Positions 1-8,096 of a stretch of DNA of 64,000 nt are shown one piece after another. How positions within the stretch are numbered: position 1 is the first letter of the stretch; every line of letters starts with the position of its first letter. Origin of the DNA: Cupriavidus nantongensis (GTDB taxonomy: Bacteria; Pseudomonadota; Gammaproteobacteria; Burkholderiales; Burkholderiaceae); contig NZ_CP014844.1 in assembly GCF_001598055.1 (NCBI RefSeq), positions 3,189,642 to 3,253,641 of the forward strand, written 5' to 3'. Below the pieces are notes generated by a model. It ran no database searches and was not told the DNA's origin. It saw only the letters and a program-made list of their open reading frames with translations. Both the position numbers and the translations under genes were made by a program.

Positions 1-195
1 ATCGAGCGCGGTCTGCAGGCCCTGCACGTTGGCGCCGGCGCGCGCCAGCAGCGCCTTGGCAGCGCCGTCGTCCTGCGCCAGCAGGGCGCGCAGCACGTGC
101 TGCGGATCGATGTACTGGTTGTCGTTGGCCAGCGCCAGGCTTTGCGCATCAGCCAGCGCTTCCTGGAACCGGGTGGTCAGCTTGTCAAGACGCAT
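1..195 (-). CDS. clpB: ClpB protein disaggregase, N-terminal part only
   Basis: ClpB is the cytoplasmic AAA+ disaggregase that works with DnaK/DnaJ to rescue aggregated proteins after heat stress. Only the first 65 codons lie in the window; the gene continues past its left edge. The visible residues open with MRLDKLTTRFQEALADAQ and include NDNQYIDPQHVLRALL, the first helical repeat of the Clp N-domain. The ATG has GAGGG seven bases upstream. A sigma-32-like promoter lies about 110 bases upstream, which fits a heat-shock gene. The AAA+ modules are outside the window, so integrity of the gene cannot be judged. Confidence 0.95.
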   Translation of the reverse strand, partial: MRLDKLTTRFQEALADAQSLALANDNQYIDPQHVLRALLAQDDGAAKALLARAGANVQGLQTALD

Positions 196-303
196 AAGGA
201 TTCCCTCTCTCGGATAGGTCGTGTCCTGATGCGCGGGCGCTGGCGCCGGCGTTGCTTGCCGGCGCGCCCGTATGCCCTGCCGGACACTCGATGTCATACC
301 GAA

Positions 304-331
304 AGATAAGGCTTTGCCGTGACATTTCAAG
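304..331 (-). promoter_or_regulatory. Sigma-32 (heat-shock) promoter for clpB
   Basis: On the minus strand CTTGAAA (331-325) is followed after 13 bases by CCTTATCT (311-304). The sigma-32 consensus is CTTGAAA and CCCCATNT with an 11-16 base spacer, so the -35 is perfect and the -10 keeps C, C, A, T and T. The predicted start is near 296, giving a leader of about 100 bases before clpB. Confidence 0.75.
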
Positions 332-422
332 GCCGCATTCCGCGCGGAATCGCGCGCTCCAGCGTTGCCCGGCGCAGGCGCGCTGTCGAGGCGGGATGTG
401 ATGCCAGCGATACGCGCGCCGG

Positions 423-1304
423 CTACGCGGCGCGGTCTGCAGCCTTGTCGGCGAGGTTGCGCACCAGCACCAGCGACTCGCCCTGCACCACCGCCCGGCC
501 GTCGGCGCCGATGACAACGCTGGCGAGATTGACCAGGTCCTTGTCCGCGCGCAGCCGCACGATGCGCACGCGGGCCGTCAGCGGCTCGTCCAGACGGGCC
601 GGCGCCGCCAGCCGCAGCGACTGCTTCATCCAGCCGGTGCCGCGGCCGGGCAGCCGGGTTCCGAGCAGGTCCGAGAACATGCCGGCCAGCAGCGGCAGCG
701 GCACCACCGGGCCGGCGAAACCGCGCGTGCGGGCAAAGCCCGCATCGGCATGGAACGGGTTGGCATCGCCGGTCAGCGCGATGTACTCGTCCAGGTCCGC
801 CGCGGTGAAGGCCCGCACCGCGCTCGCCTGCTGGCCCGGACGCAGGCCGTACAGGGCCGCGTCGCCGTCCTGCGCAACCGGGTCCGCTGCGACTGACTGG
901 CCGGCCAGTGCGGCAGGACTCGCGTCCGCCAGCCAGCACGACTCGCCGACGGCCGTTACCCGCGGCGCGTGGCCGGGGCCGCCTGCACAGGTCACCGTGG
1001 TGGCGTAGGCGGCAAGCCCGGCGGGCGCCGGCTGTGCGGACAGCGCAAACTGCACCGCATCGCCAACGAACGCCGGCGCCGGGAACATCAGCGTCTGCGC
1101 GACCGGCAAGGCCGGCTGCGGCAGTTGCCGCGCGCTGTGCGCGCACAGCAGCGAGAACAGCAACATGCCGTGCGCCACCGTGGCACCGAAATGCGTGCCG
1201 CGGGCAAAGGCCGGATCGCAGTGGATCGGGTTGTCGTCGCGCGACAGCGCGGCGAAGCGGTCGAAATCGCGCTGCGACAGCACGCGCGGCAGGTCGTCGT
1301 GCAT
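423..1304 (-). CDS. Double-hotdog MaoC-type (R)-enoyl-CoA hydratase-like protein
   Basis: This 293-residue protein has two MaoC-like hotdog halves. The first carries a hydratase-2 type motif at residues 21-47 (SRDDNPIHCDP, then AHGM), with the Asp and His expected for (R)-specific hydration of 2-enoyl-CoA. The second half repeats the pattern at about 174-187 (ALTGDANPFHAD) but lacks the following AHGM. The family interconverts enoyl-CoA and (R)-3-hydroxyacyl-CoA in the cytoplasm; some members act on mesaconyl- or methylmalyl-type substrates. Its start overlaps the stop of the oligomer hydrolase by one base (ATGA), so the two are translationally coupled. Family confidence is high; the substrate is unknown, with 3-hydroxyacyl-CoA a reasonable guess from the neighbour. 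Confidence 0.8.
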   Translation of the reverse strand: MHDDLPRVLSQRDFDRFAALSRDDNPIHCDPAFARGTHFGATVAHGMLLFSLLCAHSARQLPQPALPVAQTLMFPAPAFVGDAVQFALSAQPAPAGLAAYATTVTCAGGPGHAPRVTAVGESCWLADASPAALAGQSVAADPVAQDGDAALYGLRPGQQASAVRAFTAADLDEYIALTGDANPFHADAGFARTRGFAGPVVPLPLLAGMFSDLLGTRLPGRGTGWMKQSLRLAAPARLDEPLTARVRIVRLRADKDLVNLASVVIGADGRAVVQGESLVLVRNLADKAADRAA

Positions 1305-3460
1305 CAGTCGGGCACCTGTACGGTATTGGCGGTGACGGTGATGGCGTTGCCGGGCGCAGGCGTGGCGGCGAACGGCGGCACATTGGACGGCAGCAGCGCC
1401 GGCGCCGGGGTGTTGAGGGTGCCGCCGCGCGGCGTGGTCCGCACCACCTGCGACGGCGGCAGCGCCTTGCCGCTGGTCAGGTTGTCGTAGACCGCGTCCA
1501 AAGCCCGGTTCAGGTAGACATGCAGCGGCACATAGCGGTTGCTATAGCCCGGCACCACGCCGATGAAGGCATCGAAATGCTGCGCATTCTCGACCTCGAC
1601 GTAGGACAGCTTGCTGGTCACGCCCTCCTGCTGGCGGTTCAGGCCCAGGTAGGGGCGCGAGGTATGGTTGACCGGCAGCAGCGCGTCGCTGCGCCCATGC
1701 ACGATCAGCGCCGGCTTGCCGCGCAGGTTGCCGTTGCGCAGCGTCAGCGCCTGGCCGGCCTGCAGCGCGAGTGCCGCCGCATCGGAGCCGGTCAGCAGGT
1801 TGCGCAGGCAGCTGGCGCCGTCGTAGTTGAGGTCGGCGCGCTGGGTCGACGCGGACACGGATGGCAGGTTCAGGTAGGGCCCGTGCTGCGGATCGCGGTC
1901 GTTGATCAGCTGGACCGGTGCCTGCGGCGGAATGCCGTTGCCGGTGGCGTACATCGACGCCAGCGCGGCCGGTGCAACGGCGGCGGGCTTCAGGTCGGTC
2001 AGCGTGGCGGCAAAGCTGTAGCCGCACAGCCGGTCGGTCACGCTGGCCTGCGCGTAGGCATTGGCGTAGGTGACCGCGATCGCGGCGGCCACGTCGAACG
2101 CGGCCAGCGACGGATGCAGGTCATCCGATTCCGCTTCCCAGCCGGCGGCACGCAGCGCCTGCAGCGCGCTGGCGCTCTGCTGGTCGGTGTTGGCGCCGGT
2201 GACCAGCCCTTTCTCGGCCAGCGTCTGGCAGCGCGCGGCGAAGAACGGCGCCATCGTGGGATTGGTGTAGAACGGCGCCTGGGTCAGCGCGGTGGCGCGC
2301 CCGGCGCAGTGCTGCAGCAGGTTGGCGGTGGTGGTGTAGTCGTACAGCGTCAGGCCGGATGCCGCCACCTGCGCCGCACCGCGACGCACCACGATGCCGG
2401 TGTTGGGCGGCATGTTCAGGTTGGGCTCGGCCACCGCCACGCCGTCGATCAGGCCGCCGGCATCCTGCTCGGCGGCCGCCACGGCAGCGCCGCCGCCATT
2501 GGACACGCTCGATGCGATCACAAGGACCTTGTCCTGGTCCAGCGTGCGCTGGCGCGTGCCGTTGGCCGACACGGCGCCGAAGCGGTCATTGATGGCCCAC
2601 AGCGCAAACTCCACCGCCTGCAGCGTGAACTTGCCCCAGTCCTTCTCCGGGTTGCGCTGCGAATGCGCGTGCTTGAACGCCAGCCGGTGCGGGTTGGCGG
2701 CGGTGAATTCGGCCAGCGAGGTAGCGCCGGCCGGCGCGGCGAAGTGCGCGTTCTTGCCGGCGGCCGCGCGCGTGGTGCGGGTGCCGTCGATCAGCGGCAC
2801 CGTGTCGGTATCCAGGTCATGCGGCGCGGCGCCGGTGCCCTTGTCGGTATAGGCCACCGCGCAGCCGCGCTTCAGGCCCCATTCGCCGGTGCCGATGGCG
2901 CCATACACGCCGCGCGAGCCGGACGAGGTCGCGGTGATCAGGCACGGCCTGGCGGGGTTGAACGTGGTCGGTATCTGCACCAGCATGGTCACGTTCTGCT
3001 GGCCCGAGCCGTCGTCGGAATAGGCCAGGTACTCGACGCCCGCGACCTTGCCTTCCGACGCGGTGACATTGCCCTGCGCATCGACGTTGGGCCCATAGAG
3101 CGAGCCGTAGCCGCCGCCGGCACTGGTATCGACAATGGCGCGATAGTTGGTATAGATCGCATAGCGCCGCAGTTCCGCCGCGGTGGGCGCGGCCGGATTG
3201 AGCGGCAGCGGCGCCGTGCTGCTGGCCAGGCCGTCCTTGCCCAGGCCGCCGGTCAGCAAGTCGTCGCTGGCGCCGTCGTAGCTGTTGATGGTGACCGCGC
3301 CGATATAGGCCGGCTTGGTATTGGGGTTGCCGCCGTTGCCGTTGCCGTTGCCGTTGTCGATGTCGTCGCTGGAGCCGCATGCGGCCAGCATCGATGTGGC
3401 CGCCGCCAGCGCCGTGAGCCTGAGGCCGCGGTACCGCGGCGAATGCTGCGTGGATTGCAT
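1304..3460 (-). CDS. D-(-)-3-hydroxybutyrate oligomer hydrolase, lipoprotein-like
   Basis: This enzyme hydrolyses soluble oligomers of (R)-3-hydroxybutyrate, the products of PHB depolymerisation, to monomers. The protein has 718 residues, the length I recall for the C. necator enzyme (called PhaZ2 or PhaY1). Residues 1-28 form a signal sequence ending in a lipobox (LAAC, Cys28). A Gly/Asn-rich linker follows (about 36-44), encoded by a hexanucleotide repeat. The probable nucleophile is Ser320 in ASSVSNGG, a variant of the serine hydrolase box. The ATG has a perfect AAGGAGG site. It lies between the acyl-CoA synthetase (137 bases upstream) and the coupled MaoC gene. Both intracellular and extracellular locations have been discussed for homologues; the lipobox argues for export. 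Confidence 0.88.
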   Translation of the reverse strand: MQSTQHSPRYRGLRLTALAAATSMLAACGSSDDIDNGNGNGNGGNPNTKPAYIGAVTINSYDGASDDLLTGGLGKDGLASSTAPLPLNPAAPTAAELRRYAIYTNYRAIVDTSAGGGYGSLYGPNVDAQGNVTASEGKVAGVEYLAYSDDGSGQQNVTMLVQIPTTFNPARPCLITATSSGSRGVYGAIGTGEWGLKRGCAVAYTDKGTGAAPHDLDTDTVPLIDGTRTTRAAAGKNAHFAAPAGATSLAEFTAANPHRLAFKHAHSQRNPEKDWGKFTLQAVEFALWAINDRFGAVSANGTRQRTLDQDKVLVIASSVSNGGGAAVAAAEQDAGGLIDGVAVAEPNLNMPPNTGIVVRRGAAQVAASGLTLYDYTTTANLLQHCAGRATALTQAPFYTNPTMAPFFAARCQTLAEKGLVTGANTDQQSASALQALRAAGWEAESDDLHPSLAAFDVAAAIAVTYANAYAQASVTDRLCGYSFAATLTDLKPAAVAPAALASMYATGNGIPPQAPVQLINDRDPQHGPYLNLPSVSASTQRADLNYDGASCLRNLLTGSDAAALALQAGQALTLRNGNLRGKPALIVHGRSDALLPVNHTSRPYLGLNRQQEGVTSKLSYVEVENAQHFDAFIGVVPGYSNRYVPLHVYLNRALDAVYDNLTSGKALPPSQVVRTTPRGGTLNTPAPALLPSNVPPFAATPAPGNAITVTANTVQVPD

Positions 3461-3511
3461 GTCAACCTCCTTCTGTCGCCCGCCCCGCGGGCCGTCGAGA
3501 CATACGTCGAT

Positions 3512-3547
3512 GGAAGACTGCGGAAACTGCGAAGACTGCGAAGACTT
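3512..3547 (+). repeat. Four 9-bp tandem repeats upstream of the oligomer hydrolase
   Basis: Four consecutive 9-base units read GGAAGACTG, CGGAAACTG, CGAAGACTG and CGAAGACTT. They end about 50 bases upstream of the hydrolase ATG, inside the 137-base gap after the synthetase gene. They could be spaced binding sites in the leader or simple slippage; no hairpin is evident. Confidence 0.6.
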
Positions 3548-3597
3548 CGACCGCGAACAACGGGAACGACATCAAGCCACGGCAACTGGTGCGCGCT

Positions 3598-5151
3598 TCA
3601 GCCGCTGTTTCCGGCCAGGCCCGCACGCAGCTTGTGCTTTTCCACCTTGCCGGACGGCGTGCGCGGCAGCGCGTCGAGAAAGCGCACCTGGCGCGGCACC
3701 TTGTAGCCGGCCAGGTGCGCCTTGCAATGAGCGATCACGGCATCGGCGTCAAGCGCGGCACCCGGGCGCAGCACCACCAGCGCCATGCCTACCTCGCCCC
3801 AGCGCGGATCCGGCGTGCCGATCACCGCGGCCTCGGCCACGCCTGGCAGCTGGAACAGCACGTTCTCGACCTCGGCCGGATAGACGTTCTCGCCGCCCGA
3901 GATAAACATGTCCTTGGCGCGGTCGACGATGTAGTAGTCGCCGTCTTCGTCGCAATAGGCGATGTCGCCGGAATGCAGCCAGCCGTCGCGCAGCGCCTGC
4001 GCGGTGGCCTCGGGCAGGTTCCAGTAGCCCGGTGTCACGCCCGGCCCCTTGATCAGCAGTTCGCCGCGCTCGCCAGGGCCTACGTCGACGCCGAGCGGAT
4101 CGACGATGCGGGTCAGCATCGATCCCACCGGCTTGCCGATGCTGCCGAGCTTGCGGCGCGCGGTGTCCTCGTCGCACACGAAGACCGTCGGGCCGGTCTC
4201 CGTCATGCCGAAGCCGAAGCGGATGGTCACGCCCTTGGCCAGGTAGGCTTCCAGCAGTGGCCGCGGCACCGGCGAGCCGCCCGCCGCCATATTGCGCACG
4301 CCGGACAGGTCCGCCTGCGCGAAGCCCGGATGCTGGCTCAGGAACAGGTACACCGACGGCACCGCGAAGAACATGGTGATGCCCGTGCCGCTGCCGCGGT
4401 CGAGCCGGGCCAGCACGGCCTGCGGCTCGAACTGCCGCATGATGTGCACCGTGCCGCCGGCGTGCAGCACCGGGTTGGCATACAGGTTCAGGCCGCCGGT
4501 ATGGAAGAACGGCAGCACGTTGAGCAAGACGTCGTCGCGCGTGATCTGGTTGGCCAGCATCGCGTTGACGGCGTTGAAGAACACCATGCCGTAGGTCTGG
4601 ATCACTCCCTTGGGCTTGCCGGTGGTGCCGGAGGTGTAGAGCAGGTGCCAGATTTCGTTCTCGTCGCGGCACGGCATCTCGATGATGCGGCCGGACGCGG
4701 CGTCGAGCACGGCCTCATATTCGGTCCAGCCGCCGGGCACGTCGGCGGCTTCGTCATCGGCCAGGTGCAGCACCGCGCGCAGCGGCACCGCACGCGCCAG
4801 CTCCGCCGCCACGCCCAGGAAGCCGTCGCCCGCCACCAGCACTTGCGGCGTGCAGTCGTGCAGGATCGGCAGCAGCTCGGCCGCGGGCAGGCGCCAGTTC
4901 AGGCACACCATCACCATGCCGGCCTTGGCGCAGCCATAAAGCATCTCGAGATAGTCGGAGCTGTTGTGCGCCAGCACCGCCACGCGCGTGCCCGGCGCCA
5001 GCCGCAGATGGTCGCGCAGGTATTCGGCAAAGCGGCTGGCGCGCTCGTCGACGTGGCGATAGGTCACGTGGCGGCCGCTCTCCACGTCCACCAGCGCGAC
5101 CTTGTCGGGGAAATGCTGCGCGTTCCGGTGCAGCCAGTCGATCACGTACAT
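3598..5151 (-). CDS. AMP-dependent acyl-CoA synthetase (class I adenylate-forming)
   Basis: The 517-residue protein activates a carboxylic acid to its CoA thioester through an acyl-adenylate. Residues 172-182 carry the P-loop YTSGTTGKPKG. Further on come FGMTETGP (adenine-binding region), SGDIAY with the conserved Asp, DRAKDMFISGGENVYP at the hinge, and PRTPSGKVEK with the catalytic Lys near the C terminus. The start is set by GCGGAGG upstream of ATG; an open frame extends further upstream but overlaps livM. Eleven to fifteen bases separate it from livM, so it is co-transcribed with the transporter. This pairing of a Liv-type importer with an acyl-CoA ligase usually handles an aromatic, branched or hydroxy acid. 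The substrate cannot be read from sequence. Confidence 0.88.
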   Translation of the reverse strand: MYVIDWLHRNAQHFPDKVALVDVESGRHVTYRHVDERASRFAEYLRDHLRLAPGTRVAVLAHNSSDYLEMLYGCAKAGMVMVCLNWRLPAAELLPILHDCTPQVLVAGDGFLGVAAELARAVPLRAVLHLADDEAADVPGGWTEYEAVLDAASGRIIEMPCRDENEIWHLLYTSGTTGKPKGVIQTYGMVFFNAVNAMLANQITRDDVLLNVLPFFHTGGLNLYANPVLHAGGTVHIMRQFEPQAVLARLDRGSGTGITMFFAVPSVYLFLSQHPGFAQADLSGVRNMAAGGSPVPRPLLEAYLAKGVTIRFGFGMTETGPTVFVCDEDTARRKLGSIGKPVGSMLTRIVDPLGVDVGPGERGELLIKGPGVTPGYWNLPEATAQALRDGWLHSGDIAYCDEDGDYYIVDRAKDMFISGGENVYPAEVENVLFQLPGVAEAAVIGTPDPRWGEVGMALVVLRPGAALDADAVIAHCKAHLAGYKVPRQVRFLDALPRTPSGKVEKHKLRAGLAGNSG

Positions 5152-5165
5152 GGGCTGGCCTCCGC

Positions 5166-6242
5166 TCAGCTGGCGATGTCCTGGACCGGCCCGCTGCGGC
5201 GCAGCCGCCCCACCACGCCTTGCGGGAAATAATAGACGCTGAGCACGAACAGCAGGCCCAGCCACAGCAGCCAGCGGTCGGGATGCAGCAGCGCCGACAG
5301 CAGCGGCAGCGCGGCGGTGCCGTCGCTGGCGAGCTTCATCACATCCTGCAGGTAGGTCTGCGCCAGCAGGAACAGCACGGTGCCGATCACCGCGCCGTAG
5401 AGCGTGCCCATGCCGCCGATCACCACGATCAGCAGGATGTCGACCATGATCTCGAACGACAGCGAGGTGTCGGGGCCGTTGTAGCGCAGCCAGATGGCCA
5501 TCAGCACGCCCGCCAGCGTCGCGAACATCGCCGACAGCACCGTCGACACCGTACGGTAGACCACGGTGCGGTAGCCGATCGCCTCGGCGCGGAAGTCGTT
5601 CTCGCGGATCGCCTGCAGCACCCGGCCGAACGGCGAGTTGACGATGCGCAGCAGCGCCAGGAACAGCACCAGCGCGCCGCCGAATACCAGGTAGTAGCTC
5701 AGCAGCTTGCCGCTTAGCGGCACGCCCAGCCATTCGGCGTCGCCCAGCGTAAAGCCGGGACGCAGCACCTCCGGCACCTTGAAGGTCAATCCATCCTCGC
5801 CGCCGGTCCACTCCGACAGCTGCGACACCAGCGTGGCGAAGGCGGTGGCCACCGCCAGCGTGATCATGGCAAAGAAGATCGCCCGCACCCGCAGCGAGAA
5901 CAAGCCGATCAGCAAGGCCAGCAGCGCCGACACCGCCAGCGCGCCGGCCGTGCCCGCCAGCAAGGCGCCCCAGCCCGGCTCCATGCGCGACATGGCGATG
6001 GCCACGCCATAGCCGCCGATGCCGAAGAACATGGTGTGGGCAAACGAGACGATGCCGGTATAGCCCAGCAGCAAATCGTAGCTGGCCACCAGCACCACGA
6101 AGATGCAGATCTTGGCCGCCATGTTGAGCGCACGCGCGCCGGGGAACGCGAACGGCGCGCACGCCAGCGCAATCAGGATCAGCAGCAGCAACGCCGCCAG
6201 CACGCGGCTGCGCGGCAGGTCGCCGGAGAGAAGTCGGATCAT
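5166..6242 (-). CDS. livM: Liv-type ABC importer permease LivM
   Basis: This is a 358-residue inner-membrane permease of the branched-chain amino acid type (HAAT) ABC importer family. It begins MIRLLSGDLPRSR and has about nine hydrophobic segments; GYTGIVSFAHTMFFGIGGYG is the typical LivM segment, and ENDFRAEAIGYR is the cytoplasmic loop that contacts the ATPases. TGAGGGCAACGACC before the ATG supplies a ribosome site that uses the stop codon region of livH, 11 bases upstream. With livH it forms the translocation pore. The genetic partner acyl-CoA synthetase suggests that the true substrate may be a carboxylic acid rather than an amino acid. Confidence 0.88.
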   Translation of the reverse strand: MIRLLSGDLPRSRVLAALLLLILIALACAPFAFPGARALNMAAKICIFVVLVASYDLLLGYTGIVSFAHTMFFGIGGYGVAIAMSRMEPGWGALLAGTAGALAVSALLALLIGLFSLRVRAIFFAMITLAVATAFATLVSQLSEWTGGEDGLTFKVPEVLRPGFTLGDAEWLGVPLSGKLLSYYLVFGGALVLFLALLRIVNSPFGRVLQAIRENDFRAEAIGYRTVVYRTVSTVLSAMFATLAGVLMAIWLRYNGPDTSLSFEIMVDILLIVVIGGMGTLYGAVIGTVLFLLAQTYLQDVMKLASDGTAALPLLSALLHPDRWLLWLGLLFVLSVYYFPQGVVGRLRRSGPVQDIAS

Positions 6243-6253
6243 GGTCGTTGCCC

Positions 6254-7279
6254 TCAGCGCCGCGCCACCGGGAACAGCCCTTGCGGGCGCCACAGCAGGA
6301 TCAGCATCATCAGCAGGATGTTGGAGAACAGAGCCACCTTGGGGAACAGGAAACCGGTGTAGTTGGCCACCAGCCCTACCAGCAGCGCGCCGACAAAGCA
6401 GCCCGTGGTCGAACCAAGCCCGCCGATGATGATCACGATGAAGATCAGCACATTGACCTGTGCCCCGATCGCCGCGGTGATGTTCTGCTGGTACAGGCCC
6501 CACAGCACGCCGCCCAGACCTGCCAGCCCTGCGCCCGCGACGAACACGCCGACGAACAGCCGGCGCACGCGGTAGCCCAGCGCCTCGACCATCTCGCGGT
6601 TCTCCACCCCGGCGCGGATCAGCAGGCCGATGCGGGTGCGGTTGAGCAGCAGCAGCATGGCGATAAAGATCACCAGCCCCAGCGCCATCGCGATCAGCCG
6701 GTATTTCTCGATCGCCGCGTCGCCGAGCAGCACTGCGCCGCGGAAGGTGGTGGGCACCTGCAGCGCGATCGTCTCCGGGCCCCAGATCGCCTTGATCAGC
6801 TGCTCGGCCACGATCATGCCGCCCATCGTGATCAGGATCTGCTTCAGGTGCTGGCCGTAGACCGGACGCACCACCACGCGCTCGAAGAACAGCCCGACCG
6901 CGCCGGCGGCCACCATCGCCGCGGCGATCGCCAGCGCGAACACCGACAGGTTCAGCGCCAGGCTGTGGGCCTCGACCCAGCCCGCCAGCGGCAGCAGCAC
7001 CGACGCCGCGACATAGGCGCCCAGCGCGATGAACGCGCCATGGCCGAAGTTGAGCACGTCCATCAGGCCGAACACCAGCGTCAGCCCGGACGACACCACG
7101 AAGATGATCATCCCCATCGCCAGGCCGGCAATGGTCAGCGTGAGCCAGGTCGACGGGCTGCCGACCAGCGGAAAGGCCAGCAGCATCAGCAGCGGCGCGA
7201 GCGCGAGCGGGGTCCAGTCGAGGCGGACGCCGGGTGGTGCGGCCGGGGTTGCGGCCGGCAAGGTGGTTGAAGTTGTCAT
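6254..7279 (-). CDS. livH: Liv-type ABC importer permease LivH
   Basis: This 341-residue permease pairs with LivM in the inner membrane. Characteristic parts are FVVSSGLTLVFGLMDVLNFGHGAF in its first third and RTRIGLLIRAGVENREM plus ALGYRV in the coupling loop. The N terminus has a short Ala/Pro-rich cytoplasmic tail before the first membrane segment. The chosen ATG (MTTSTTLPAA) has only a weak ribosome site; nearby upstream starts would add few residues. The 76-base gap to livF holds a REP-like palindrome that may tune mRNA levels between the two halves of the operon. Confidence 0.87.
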   Translation of the reverse strand: MTTSTTLPAATPAAPPGVRLDWTPLALAPLLMLLAFPLVGSPSTWLTLTIAGLAMGMIIFVVSSGLTLVFGLMDVLNFGHGAFIALGAYVAASVLLPLAGWVEAHSLALNLSVFALAIAAAMVAAGAVGLFFERVVVRPVYGQHLKQILITMGGMIVAEQLIKAIWGPETIALQVPTTFRGAVLLGDAAIEKYRLIAMALGLVIFIAMLLLLNRTRIGLLIRAGVENREMVEALGYRVRRLFVGVFVAGAGLAGLGGVLWGLYQQNITAAIGAQVNVLIFIVIIIGGLGSTTGCFVGALLVGLVANYTGFLFPKVALFSNILLMMLILLWRPQGLFPVARR

Positions 7280-7305
7280 GTGTCTGTTCGTGCTGATTGT
7301 GTGCT

Positions 7306-7329
7306 CCCTCTCCCGCTTGCGGGAGAGGG
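7306..7329. repeat. REP-like palindrome between livF and livH
   Basis: CCCTCTCCCGC, a two-base TT loop, then GCGGGAGAGGG form a perfect 11-bp stem. The sequence is of the short palindromic kind that is scattered between genes in Cupriavidus and related genera (general recollection). It sits inside an operon and has no U-tract, so it is better seen as a mobile palindrome or mRNA-stability element than as a full terminator. Confidence 0.7.
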
Positions 7330-7355
7330 CAGTCAACCTGCGCAACTGCAAAGGC

Positions 7356-8096
7356 CTACTGATGCGCCGCCAGCGACAGCCCCAGCAGCTTCTGCTGCAA
7401 TCCTTCATCCTGCGCCAGCGCCGCCATCGTGCCGCTATGCACCGTGCGGCCATCGTCCATCACCGCCACCGTATCGCCCACCGACTTCGCCATATGGAAG
7501 TTCTGCTCCACCAGCAGGATCGACACCTCGGTCTGCTTCAGCTCGCGGAACACATGGATCATGTTCTGGATGATCGCCGGCGCCAGCCCCTTGGTCGGCT
7601 CGTCGACGATCAGCAGCTGGCGCGGCTCGATGATGGCGCGTGCCACCGACAGCATCTGCTTCTGCCCGCCCGACAGCACGCCGGCGCGCTGGTGCCAGAA
7701 GGTCTTCAGCGCCGGGAACATGCGGAATACCCAGTCCAGCCGGCGTTCGTCGATGGCACCGGTGCGGGCGGCCAGGCGCATGTTCTCGGCCACGGTCAGG
7801 TCGGAGAACACGCTCATGTTCTCGGGCACGTAGGCAATGCCGGCCTGCGCGATCGCCGGCGTGCTGAGGCGCGTGATGTCTGCACCATTGAAGCTGACAC
7901 TGCCGGCGCTGGCCTGCCACAGGCCCATGATGGTGCGCAGCGTGGTGGTCTTGCCGGCGCCGTTGCGCCCCAGCAGCATGGTCACGCCGCCGCGCGGCAC
8001 CGTGAAGCTGACGCCGTGCAGGATGTGGTACGGGCCGATATGGGTCTGCACGTCCCGCAGTTGCAGGATCGGCTGCGCCGTGGTCGCCTCAGCCAT
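7356..8096 (-). CDS. livF: Liv-type ABC importer ATP-binding protein LivF
   Basis: This 246-residue ATPase powers the importer. The Walker A motif is GRNGAGKT (43-50), the signature is LSGGQKQ, and the Walker B is LLIVDEPTKGLAP, with the LivF-specific VEQN loop near the end. It lacks the C-terminal extension of LivG, as expected. Its start overlaps the end of livG by eight bases, so translation is coupled. It forms a heterodimer with LivG beneath the LivH-LivM pore. Confidence 0.9.
   Translation of the reverse strand: MAEATTAQPILQLRDVQTHIGPYHILHGVSFTVPRGGVTMLLGRNGAGKTTTLRTIMGLWQASAGSVSFNGADITRLSTPAIAQAGIAYVPENMSVFSDLTVAENMRLAARTGAIDERRLDWVFRMFPALKTFWHQRAGVLSGGQKQMLSVARAIIEPRQLLIVDEPTKGLAPAIIQNMIHVFRELKQTEVSILLVEQNFHMAKSVGDTVAVMDDGRTVHSGTMAALAQDEGLQQKLLGLSLAAHQ

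Noticed and set aside
908..3706. A long plus-strand open frame opposite the MaoC and oligomer hydrolase genes.
   Set aside because: It is a shadow frame; the minus-strand genes have clear motifs, ribosome sites and a one-base coupled overlap.
7306..7329. Treating the palindrome between livF and livH as an operon-ending terminator.
   Set aside because: There is no T-run and the flanking genes are clearly parts of one transporter, so complete termination is unlikely.
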